A DNA stretch of 64,000 nt from Chlamydiales bacterium (GTDB taxonomy: Bacteria; Chlamydiota; Chlamydiia; Chlamydiales; JAJFMA01), in contig JAUXSF010000033.1 of NCBI GenBank assembly GCA_030679955.1, positions 16,789-80,788 on the forward strand, read 5' to 3'. The translations under genes and the position numbers were made by a program. Positions 15,424 to 22,932 of the stretch are shown here, in pieces (the first letter of the stretch is position 1; each line of letters begins with the position of its first letter). The notes under the pieces were generated by a model that was not told where the DNA came from, did not search any database, and saw nothing but the letters and a program-made list of their open reading frames with translations.

Positions 15424-16364
15424 ATGGCCGGAGATCATTGGGTGTCCCAATTTTTGCTGCGATCCTTTGCTATCAAAAACCAGGTTCAAGTGTTTAAAAG
15501 GAAACAAAAAGTTTCTTTTCCGCTGCTACGAATAATATTTGTTCAGAGCATGGCTTTATGACCTTTGAAAACAATCAGGTTCCTCCCGGAATGGATGGTT
15601 CCTTCCTAGAAAATGAACTAAGCGCCTGGGAATCTATCCAGGCGGGGACATTAACCAGTCTTATTCAAAAGCGTACACTTGACGCAATAAGTCCCGACGA
15701 GTTTTGGGAGCTTGTGCGCTTTGCGATTTGGCTACACCTCTGTAATCCAGCAAATAGAGCCATGCTTCGCAAGGCTTGGAAAGATTTGCATTTGGAAAAA
15801 TTAAAATGTCTTTCCAATAATGACCTGGACGAAATTGCGCTGAAGCACTTTGGTATTTTACTGCCCCATGAATATTTAAGAGAGAAGTTAGAACATTGTG
15901 CTGCTGGGGAAACACTGCTTCAGTCAGAGTTTCTAGGAATGGTCTTAAAGAGCGCGGAATCTATCTTCAATTTGGTGAAGGAAGAGTATTCTTGGAGCCT
16001 GGCAGATTTTAAGAGCATTGATGCTGGGCTTTGCACTTCTGACCGTCCAGTGATTTTAGGGGGGAGTGAGTTACAATCGAAAGTGGGTTTTGGTACCCCT
16101 GATGTAACACTGTTTTTTCCGTTGTCTCCTGACCTATGCCTGAAAGGAAGGAACATGGGCCGAACTAAGAAGTTTATTCAACCGCAAAATGTAATTACTA
16201 ATTCTGAGTTAGTTGTGGCGCCGAAATTGCTCATGTGGGCAAAAGCTAGCCAATTTATTATTGCAGCAGAAAGGTCTGCATTGCCACCTCTTGGGGCTGA
16301 ACTTCCTAGCTACAATCCTACCGTGACGTCTGGGAACGGTTTCACAGTAATGGTACAAAGGTAG
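15424..16364 (+). pseudogene. DUF4238 family gene, frameshifted
   Basis: Reading starts at the ATG at 15424 after a very strong AAGGGGGG. The first 30 codons (GDHWVSQFLLRSFAIKNQVQ) match the DUF4238 N-terminus (HYVPQFxLRxF pattern), then the frame closes at about 15560. The rest of the family continues in another frame, visible from about 15515 (SAATNNICSEHGF) and with a formal ATG at 15558. This part has the DUF4238 features GLCTSDRPVI and LFFPLSPDLCL. A stop at 15495 in the second frame puts the shift between 15498 and 15525, in an A/T-rich run. Joined, the product would be about 312 residues, the normal length. It is a pseudogene, or a sequence error at the run. Function of the family is unknown. 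Confidence 0.75.
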
Positions 16365-16411
16365 CTGAAGGTAGGCGCCTTTTAACAGACGAGGTTATTA
16401 GATAGCCGGTC

Positions 16412-16445
16412 TTGACATCTACCCATAAAGTAGGTTATATAACCT
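16412..16445 (+). promoter_or_regulatory. Promoter with palindromic operator ahead of the HTH/NTase pair
   Basis: TTGACA (16412-16417) is a consensus -35. Downstream lies a perfect 14-base palindrome AGGTTATATAACCT (16432-16445), covering the expected -10 region (TATAAC inside it), followed by a related ACCTATTATATAGGT. An operator on the -10 fits autorepression by the HTH protein encoded next. Confidence 0.65.
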
Positions 16446-16461
16446 ATTATATAGGTAATAC

Positions 16462-16797
16462 ATGCTTGAGTATCTCTTTGCCAACAAAAACGTCGAGAAG
16501 GTATTGATGTACCTTTTTCTGCATGGGAAAGCGAACGCGTCCGAGCTTAGTAGCTCTTTCGAGTCCGCCTTAAATCCTATTCAGAAGACGTTAGTGAAGT
16601 TAGAGGAAGGGGGACTTTTAGTGAGCTTTCTGGAAGGGCGCACACGCGTTTTTCAATGGAACCCTCGATACCCATTTTTGCAAGAAATTCAAGCCCTTGC
16701 TGAGAAGGCATATGAGTATCTTCCTTCATCAATGCAAGAAACTTATTACGATTCCAAAAAGCGCAAGCGTCCACGCAAAACTGGCAAGCCCCTGTAG
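16462..16797 (+). CDS. Small winged-helix regulator, probable antitoxin
   Basis: 111 residues. Residues 5-75 form a winged-helix fold: EKVLMYLFLHGKANASELS, recognition-helix region NPIQKTLVKLEEGG, and a wing around LEGRTRVFQWNPRYPF. The C-terminal tail is basic (DSKKRKRPRKTGK). It lies 5 bases ahead of a nucleotidyltransferase gene and behind a palindrome that overlaps the promoter. An HTH protein paired with an AbiEii/DUF6036-like nucleotidyltransferase is a common two-gene toxin-antitoxin arrangement; the role is inferred from that. Confidence 0.65.
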   Translation: MLEYLFANKNVEKVLMYLFLHGKANASELSSSFESALNPIQKTLVKLEEGGLLVSFLEGRTRVFQWNPRYPFLQEIQALAEKAYEYLPSSMQETYYDSKKRKRPRKTGKPL

Positions 16798-16802
16798 GCA
16801 TT

Positions 16803-17330
16803 ATGGAATTCAGTAATATAGATATCAAAGATCTTGCGTGCTTCATATGTGAGGTCCTTAGGGCGCATGCAATTGAAGCGGTATTGGTGGGTGGTGCGTG
16901 TGTTTCCATTTATAGTCATAATCGCTATCAGTCCTATGACCTTGATTTTGTCACTTACGAAGACTTAAATCGCATTGAAAAGGCTCTTGGGCCTATTGGC
17001 TTCAAAAGAACTGGACGTTGCTTTGCCCATGAGGATTGCCAATATATTATAGATTTTGTGAACCCACCGATTGCGATAGGTCGGGAATCAATACAAAAGT
17101 TCGAAACGATATCCAACGCTAATGGTTCATTGCAGTTACTTAGGCCTACTGATTGTGTGAAAGACCGTCTGGCTTCCTACTTTTATTGGAATGATGCCCA
17201 GGCATTAGAGCAGGCTCTTCTAGTGGCAGAGGATTGTGACATCGATCTTAGAAGCATTAAACTCTGGGCAAAAGCTGAAGGTCATCAAGAAAAGTTAGAG
17301 CATTTCTTAAAAAAAGTTGTACAAGAGTGA
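16803..17330 (+). CDS. Nucleotidyltransferase, probable toxin of a TA pair
   Basis: 175 residues. Contains the minimal nucleotidyltransferase signature: LVGGACVSIY, then SYDLDF (the D-x-D metal-binding pair), and in the C-terminal part LRPTDCVKDRLASYFYW followed by a helical segment (ALLVAEDCDIDLRSIKLWA), typical of DUF6036/AbiEii-like proteins. These proteins are thought to transfer nucleotides to RNA or protein targets. Close spacing to the HTH gene and the cassette context support a toxin role; no target can be read from the sequence. Confidence 0.7.
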   Translation: MEFSNIDIKDLACFICEVLRAHAIEAVLVGGACVSIYSHNRYQSYDLDFVTYEDLNRIEKALGPIGFKRTGRCFAHEDCQYIIDFVNPPIAIGRESIQKFETISNANGSLQLLRPTDCVKDRLASYFYWNDAQALEQALLVAEDCDIDLRSIKLWAKAEGHQEKLEHFLKKVVQE

Positions 17331-17337
17331 GTTGTAA

Positions 17338-17398
17338 AATGTCAGACTTTAAAGTCTCAAAGACACGCGTTCCCTCCGACTAAGTGGACTGGGTGGAC
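17338..17398 (+). repeat. Right copy of the gspK 3'-end direct repeat
   Basis: About 83% identical to 15007-15066 and keeps the reading phase through KMSDFKVSKTRVPSD and its stop, then GTGGACTGGGTGGAC. A further echo, ATGGTACAAAGGTA at about 17443, matches the very end of the DUF4238 gene (about 16350). So the block may be a shrunken second copy of gspK-end plus DUF4238-end. Confidence 0.8.
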
Positions 17399-17485
17399 AA
17401 GGAAAACGTTTGTCAGGCAATTACAGTTCTTAGCGCGGAAACATGGTACAAAGGTACCTAAAAGGACGGCATAAAATTGTCGATA

Positions 17486-17522
17486 AGGTCCATATCGTCC
17501 ACTAAGTCCACTTATGTCCACG
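17486..17522. repeat. GTCCA short tandem repeat at the RND gene end
   Basis: GTCC recurs about every 9-12 bases (AAGGTCCATATCGTCCACTAAGT...). The start AAGGTCCATATCGTCCA is identical to that at 30514-30535, and the complement TGGAC units occur after gspK at 15055-15075. It runs into the stop codon of the RND gene. Confidence 0.7.
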
Positions 17523-20504
17523 AAGAGTTGTGTACAGGATAGGCATTACAAGCAGCACCAACGGCACCTGCACGATTAGGCCAGAGATAATAGCTATGGC
17601 CAGTGGCTGGTGCATTTCGGATCCGTGTCCCAATGCCAACGCTAACGGCAGTAACGTCAAGATTGTGGCGACCGTTGTCATGACGATAGGCCGCAAGCGT
17701 TTTCTTCCCGCTTGTTCAATGGCATTGGACTGGTTCTGCAGCTGCTGGTATTCCGAAAAGTAGAAGATGGCGACCTCTGTCATGATTCCTAGGATCATGG
17801 TCAATCCCATCATCGAGGAAATATTGAGCTCAGTGCCGGTGATCCACAGTCCTATGAAAACTGCAGGCAGGGCTAGCAATGGCATGAGGATGATCGAAAC
17901 GGCAATGAGAAAATCCTCAAATAAAAATAGAAGCAGCAAGAACACCAAAGCAATAGCTCCAACAAACACTTGCAGAAGTCCTCTGAAGGCAATTTGCTGC
18001 TGTTCATACAAACCACCAAGTTCGTAGGTGACATTCTGCTTGGCCATCATGGCCTTAATATCGCTTATAGCAGAACCGAGGTCTCGTCCGTTGAGGCGCG
18101 CTGTGACAGCAATCATAGGTCTTAGGTTGTTTCTGGTGATCTGAGGAAGCCCTGGAACCTTCTGTATAGTTGCTACGCGAGACAGTGGGAATAGATAGCC
18201 ATTGGGTGATCTTATTTGAAGATTTTTGAGGCTTCGTTCATTCGTTCTGAACTCGGCATCGGCCCACAGTCTGACTCCGGTAAGTTTGTAGGACCCTTGC
18301 AGATTTGTTGTCACCACCCCGTCCATGTAGGTATTTAGCGTAGTGATCAGAGACGTTGCATCCATACCTTCGAGGGCTATCTTTGCGTGGTCGATAAGTA
18401 TCTCAATGGAATCGCCGGAGGGATTAATGCTGTCACGAACATCTACAACGCCAGAAATACTACTCAAACCTTCTACAATGGCTAGCGAAGAAGTTTGTAG
18501 CTTTGTGGCGTCGTCTCCGTAGATTTTAATTTCGATCGGTTGTGGCACACCGATTAGATCGCCGATCATATCTTCCATGAGCTGCACGAGCTCAATATCC
18601 AAACCAGGAACCTGGTTTTCTACTGTTTCTCGAACCTCTTGCATGATCTCTTCGATATGTCGGCGTGGGAACCCTTTTAGTCGAATGAAGAGGTCACCTT
18701 CGTCGGCCTCAGTCAATCCGCCACCTAGCTGGGCTCCGGTTCGACGCGTGTAGGTATCCAATTCGGGAATCTTCTGAATGATCTCCTCAACCTGCATGAC
18801 GAGTCGATCTGTTTCCGAAAGAGCGGTGCCGGCTTTTGATTTGTAGTCTAGGACAAATCCGCCTTCATCCAGTTTAGGCATAAATCCGCTGCCAACATTG
18901 TAGTAGGCAAGTAAGCCAATAAACAGAATCGGAATAATGCCAACCAGAAGGAGCGTAGGGGTTCTGAGGAAGGTTCGTAACCGCAGGCTGTAAGAATCTT
19001 GTATTTTCCTGAATATTGGCTGGTCTTCTTGTTCAGCGTCAGTGTCTTTTAATAGCATGCTGGCCAATAGCGGTACGGCCAGCCATGTCGCTAGAAAAGA
19101 GACTAATAGCCCTGAGCTAATGACCAAAGCTAACGTTTTGAAGAAGGCTCCTGTTACACCGCTTAATGCCATCAATGGCAAAAAGATGATGATAGTTGCC
19201 GCGCTGGACCCCAACAACGAAGGAAAGACCTCCCTGGCAGAGCCCCAGATGCTCTCTCGCTTTCCTTTTAGCTTACGCATTATGTATTCGCTCATGACGA
19301 TTACATCGTCGATCATTAAGCCTACGCCGGTTGCTAAGCCTCCGAGAGACATAACGTTAAAGCTCACATCGAGCAGATACATCGCCACAACTGTCACTAG
19401 CAGTGAGATGGGTATGATAATGGCGACGATGATAGCTAGGCGTAGATTGCGCAGTGAAAAGAGGAGTACTGCAGCTGCAAAGACCACACCGATTACTAAA
19501 GCTTCTAGCACACTGGTGGCCGATTGCTGCACCAATTCACTTTGGTCATACCAAGTCGAAAGGGTGACTCCGTCCGGAAGGTTGGTACGGAAAGAGACCA
19601 GTTTGTCGCGAATATCATGGGCGATTTGTATGCTATTGCTCCCCGGTTGTTGCATAATCTGAACAATTACTGCGTCGTGCCCATCGGCGGTGACGCGTTG
19701 CCACCCTGGTATAGTTGCTGACTCTACCTTTGCTATATCTTGCAGAGGGATAACAGAGCCGTTACTTATTTTGATGGGTAGCTGATTTAGTTGCTTAATA
19801 TTCTGCAGCTTGGCATCTACCACGACCAAGTTTAGTTGGTAGTTGCCTTCGAGCTTACCCACGGCGTCGATCTGATTGCTACTGGTTAGTGCGGCAGAGA
19901 GGTCTGCAAGAGTGATTCCTAGGGCATCTAGTTTTGCTGGATCGATAGACACTTGGTATTCATCAGTATCTCCCCCAACGATCTCTACATCGGCAACGCC
20001 GTTTACACCAAATAGCAGCGGTAACATTTGGTAGCGGGCGATGTCGTATAGATCAACTAGCGAAGTCTTTTCAGAGACCATGCTATAGCCGAGGATTGGG
20101 AAACTCGTGGGGTCCATTCTCCTAACGGTTAGCTGTAGGTCACTAGGCAACGTGGAGGCAATTTGTGCAATGACAGCATTGATCTGCAAGGTCGCCTGAT
20201 CCATGTTTGTGTTCCAGTCGAAGAAGATATTCACATCAGCTTTGCCACGGCTTGTGGTTGAGCGGACGTTTCGAACTCCTGGAACACGTCGAACGACTTC
20301 TTCGACGGGTATGGTCAATTCCATGGCTGTGCGTTCCGTAGGCCTCGGGGATGTTTCCATGGAGACCATGATTCGTGGGAAGTCGACCGCTGGAAAAAGA
20401 GTTACAGGGAGGCGTATAGCAATGAATAATCCCAACGCTGCCAACATGAGAAGCAGGAAGAGAAATGAGCGATAATGAGTCTTCAAGCCTTCTAGGGACA
20501 TCAT
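17502..20504 (-). CDS. RND efflux pump inner-membrane subunit
   Basis: 1000 residues, slightly short for the family (about 1030-1060). Twelve membrane segments in the RND order: one at about 13-30, then a large periplasmic loop, a block at about 330-475, one near 520, a second periplasmic loop, and a block at about 840-995. The TM4 proton-relay pair is present in VGLMIDDVIVMSE. No HME-type DFG signature, so it is not of the heavy-metal type and is closer to drug/unspecified RND pumps. It overlaps the MFP gene by 4 bases, giving an OMF-MFP-RND operon. Substrate unknown. Confidence 0.9.
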   Translation of the reverse strand: MMSLEGLKTHYRSFLFLLLMLAALGLFIAIRLPVTLFPAVDFPRIMVSMETSPRPTERTAMELTIPVEEVVRRVPGVRNVRSTTSRGKADVNIFFDWNTNMDQATLQINAVIAQIASTLPSDLQLTVRRMDPTSFPILGYSMVSEKTSLVDLYDIARYQMLPLLFGVNGVADVEIVGGDTDEYQVSIDPAKLDALGITLADLSAALTSSNQIDAVGKLEGNYQLNLVVVDAKLQNIKQLNQLPIKISNGSVIPLQDIAKVESATIPGWQRVTADGHDAVIVQIMQQPGSNSIQIAHDIRDKLVSFRTNLPDGVTLSTWYDQSELVQQSATSVLEALVIGVVFAAAVLLFSLRNLRLAIIVAIIIPISLLVTVVAMYLLDVSFNVMSLGGLATGVGLMIDDVIVMSEYIMRKLKGKRESIWGSAREVFPSLLGSSAATIIIFLPLMALSGVTGAFFKTLALVISSGLLVSFLATWLAVPLLASMLLKDTDAEQEDQPIFRKIQDSYSLRLRTFLRTPTLLLVGIIPILFIGLLAYYNVGSGFMPKLDEGGFVLDYKSKAGTALSETDRLVMQVEEIIQKIPELDTYTRRTGAQLGGGLTEADEGDLFIRLKGFPRRHIEEIMQEVRETVENQVPGLDIELVQLMEDMIGDLIGVPQPIEIKIYGDDATKLQTSSLAIVEGLSSISGVVDVRDSINPSGDSIEILIDHAKIALEGMDATSLITTLNTYMDGVVTTNLQGSYKLTGVRLWADAEFRTNERSLKNLQIRSPNGYLFPLSRVATIQKVPGLPQITRNNLRPMIAVTARLNGRDLGSAISDIKAMMAKQNVTYELGGLYEQQQIAFRGLLQVFVGAIALVFLLLLFLFEDFLIAVSIILMPLLALPAVFIGLWITGTELNISSMMGLTMILGIMTEVAIFYFSEYQQLQNQSNAIEQAGRKRLRPIVMTTVATILTLLPLALALGHGSEMHQPLAIAIISGLIVQVPLVLLVMPILYTTLRGHKWT

Positions 20505-21502
20505 CTTCTTTCCCGTAAGTGCATGCCATTAGCTAGTTCATAGTTTCCTAGTACTACTACTGGTTTATCGACATCGAAGGCGCCGCTAATGAGCACTTCA
20601 TCTTTGTCGGTAATTCCTTCTCTAACAGATACTCGGGTGGCAATGCCGTCAATCGCTTGAAAGATATAGGTTCCCTCTTGATCCTCCAGTACAGCGGTTT
20701 CATTGACCGCCCAGCCTTCCTTGTGGGAGAGTTCGATCGTGCCTCGCACGCGTAAGCCGGGCAACCAATGGTTTGGCAGAGCAACGACAACATCGATCAG
20801 GCGAGAGTCAGGATTGATACGTCCGCTTACACTTGTTACGGTTGCCTCAACAGAGTCGTTGGCATTGAATAATGATGTGAGCTTGACAGCCATGCCCTCT
20901 TCAATATCTATTCCGGGTTCGATCTGTAAGCGAGCTTGTAAGTCGCCATTGCAGGCGAACTGAAGAACGTTGGTTCCTGGCGCGACAAAGTCTCCTTGGC
21001 TACCTGTGACACTGATCACTAGGCCATCACACGGGGCTTTGATGCGCATGGTGGGTTCATTACTGCCAATGCCCTCATTAACCTGAACTCTTGCTTGCGC
21101 ATCCATCAATGTTTTCTGGGCGGTAGCATACTGCGCTTGCGTTGCTAGCTTTAGTTTAAGCAGCTTTTCAGTACGTTCTAGATCCTGTTCTGCTAGGTCC
21201 GCAGCAATTTTGTCTTGGTAATAACTAGCTAGATCGTTGGGGTCGACTTCAAATTTGACCAGCGGCTCGCCTTTACTGACCCTTTGGCCTGGAACGACAT
21301 AGAGTTTGGCTATTCGGCCGCTACGCTTAAAGTTGATGTTTGATATTCCGGTAGAGGCAACTTCCACCGTCCCGTAGACGACAATAGTATGTGTCAGCGA
21401 TTTTTTGACTAGCGGTTCAGTAACAACCAGAGCCGAGACCGGTGATTCGGCTGCGTTGAGACATCCGATACATAGAAGCGACGCCAAAATTATTCTTCGC
21501 AT
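20501..21502 (-). CDS. Membrane fusion protein of the RND pump
   Basis: 333 residues from the ATG at 21502, which has GAGGAG ahead; the longer frame to 21589 would run into the preceding OMF gene. N-terminal export signal (RRIILASLLCIGCLNAAE). Barrel-sandwich (lipoyl) halves at about 60-90 (VVPGQRVSKGEPLVKF) and 160-195 (IKAPCDGLVISVTGSQGDFV) flank a short alpha hairpin (about 95-145), followed by beta-barrel and membrane-proximal domains. It links the RND protein to the outer-membrane channel. Overlaps both neighbours. Confidence 0.88.
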   Translation of the reverse strand: MRRIILASLLCIGCLNAAESPVSALVVTEPLVKKSLTHTIVVYGTVEVASTGISNINFKRSGRIAKLYVVPGQRVSKGEPLVKFEVDPNDLASYYQDKIAADLAEQDLERTEKLLKLKLATQAQYATAQKTLMDAQARVQVNEGIGSNEPTMRIKAPCDGLVISVTGSQGDFVAPGTNVLQFACNGDLQARLQIEPGIDIEEGMAVKLTSLFNANDSVEATVTSVSGRINPDSRLIDVVVALPNHWLPGLRVRGTIELSHKEGWAVNETAVLEDQEGTYIFQAIDGIATRVSVREGITDKDEVLISGAFDVDKPVVVLGNYELANGMHLRERR

Positions 21503-22818
21503 GTGCACTCCTCGATTCCAACAAAGTGGCAACCTATTAATGTTTGTATAGCTATTCGGCGTTCTAGCAGTGCTTGTAGGGTGGTCCACTCCTCAATCTG
21601 CTTATTGTAGAAAGCAACTTGAAGGCCTACATAGGTGGGGAGATCGACATCGCCTTGTTCAAAGGCTTCGGAAACATTTAGTGCAAACTCGCCTATCTTC
21701 TTAACGCCAGCTTGTACGACGTCTAGTTGTGCTTGCACGATTGCTTCTTCGGCAAATAAGTTTTGAACTTCACTATAAGCGCTATTTAAGCGTGATTGAT
21801 ACTCATCGTAGAGTTTTCGTCTTGTTGCAGATTCAATTGCTATGGCACCCTGATTTCGATTAAAAATTGGCAGATCAATGGTCAAGGCATAGCCTAGAGA
21901 GTAAATAGCACTATTGTCCCTAGCGGTGTTCCCTAGCAGGTTAAGGGCGGGAAACTGGCCTAAAATAGCTTGGCGAACACGCCATTCCTGAGCTTGATAG
22001 CCGGCTCTCAGGGCCAGGATGTCTGCACGGCAATGGAGGACATGCAGGATATCACTGGGAGAGGGACGGCTGGTCATGGGAGCGGTTATGATATTGTCTT
22101 TAAGCTGTAGAACCACTTCTGGATCAAGCCCTAATAGATCGTTCAACGATTGTTTGTCGTTCAGTAACTGTAGTTCAAGATCATGAATCTGGTGACTGTT
22201 GTCCTGTAGTGTTGTGAGGTACAATAGATTAATGTCAGAGGACAGAGCACGCTCCAGAACGGCTTGTAGGCCGGCTTCATATTGCGATAGAAGTAGTTCT
22301 CGGATTTTGCGCAGAAGTGCCAGCTGCTTGGTGCGCTCGAGGATTTGCACGTAAAGTAGGCGAGCCTGTGACATGATCTGCCATTCTTGCCAAGCCAATG
22401 TTAGGCAGACCTTATTGCGGTCATGCACCGCGATCTTGCGGTTGCCTGGCGTTAGGAAAAGTGCCTTGAAGTCATAACCAACGCCAATATAGTGTGCCAT
22501 GGTCACTTCTGTATCTAGTGGGAAGTTCTGTGGGAAATCTTGAGTGATGAGTAATTGAGGATCAGGAATTAGGCCAGCAGATAGCACCTGAGCATCTGCT
22601 ACACCAATATCATCTCTAGCTAAAATCAGGGAGGGATTGTTCAGAACAGCTAGTTGGCTGATATCGTGAATATCTAGTTCTGTAGGTACTTGACATTCGC
22701 CTTGTACAAGGTCGGCAAGGGTGATTTCTTGGCTCAGCTCTTCAGAATAGTATTGTTTGCAAGCAGTGAGCGGCATAAGAAAACAAATGCAAAGTGATAG
22801 GCTAAAACATCGTCTCAT
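21490..22818 (-). CDS. Outer-membrane efflux lipoprotein (TolC/OMF family)
   Basis: 442 residues. Lipoprotein signal with lipobox LTAC at about residues 17-20. The body has the duplicated OMF pattern: ILARDDIGVADAQVLSAGLIPDPQL in the first half and ILALRAGYQAQEWRVRQAILGQFPALNL in the second, with long helices between. It would form the outer-membrane channel of this pump. First gene of the OMF-MFP-RND operon; a 20-base inverted repeat separates it from the P-type ATPase gene upstream. Confidence 0.88.
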   Translation of the reverse strand: MRRCFSLSLCICFLMPLTACKQYYSEELSQEITLADLVQGECQVPTELDIHDISQLAVLNNPSLILARDDIGVADAQVLSAGLIPDPQLLITQDFPQNFPLDTEVTMAHYIGVGYDFKALFLTPGNRKIAVHDRNKVCLTLAWQEWQIMSQARLLYVQILERTKQLALLRKIRELLLSQYEAGLQAVLERALSSDINLLYLTTLQDNSHQIHDLELQLLNDKQSLNDLLGLDPEVVLQLKDNIITAPMTSRPSPSDILHVLHCRADILALRAGYQAQEWRVRQAILGQFPALNLLGNTARDNSAIYSLGYALTIDLPIFNRNQGAIAIESATRRKLYDEYQSRLNSAYSEVQNLFAEEAIVQAQLDVVQAGVKKIGEFALNVSEAFEQGDVDLPTYVGLQVAFYNKQIEEWTTLQALLERRIAIQTLIGCHFVGIEECTCEE

Positions 22819-22856
22819 CAGCCCCTGATAGCATATATGCGGTATTTTATAGGATT

Positions 22857-22926
22857 TTTTTTACCACAGAGATCACTGAGATAGGAGAGAATAATTTTTC
22901 CTCTCTGTGATCTCTGTGGTAAAAAA
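22857..22926. repeat. Perfect 20-base inverted repeat (ACCACAGAGATC family)
   Basis: TTTTTTACCACAGAGATCAC (22857-22876) and its exact reverse complement (22907-22926) enclose a 30-base spacer. It lies between two minus-strand genes and could form a long hairpin ending P-type ATPase transcripts. Fragments of the same sequence occur near 35891 (CTACAGAGATCTCCGAGAG) and 42098-42110 (CTCTGCGGTAAAAAA), so it is a dispersed repeat family. Confidence 0.75.
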
Positions 22927-22932
22927 TAAATT

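Noticed and set aside
19042..19662. 206-codon plus-strand frame inside the RND pump
   Set aside because: Antisense shadow of a complete and conserved gene.
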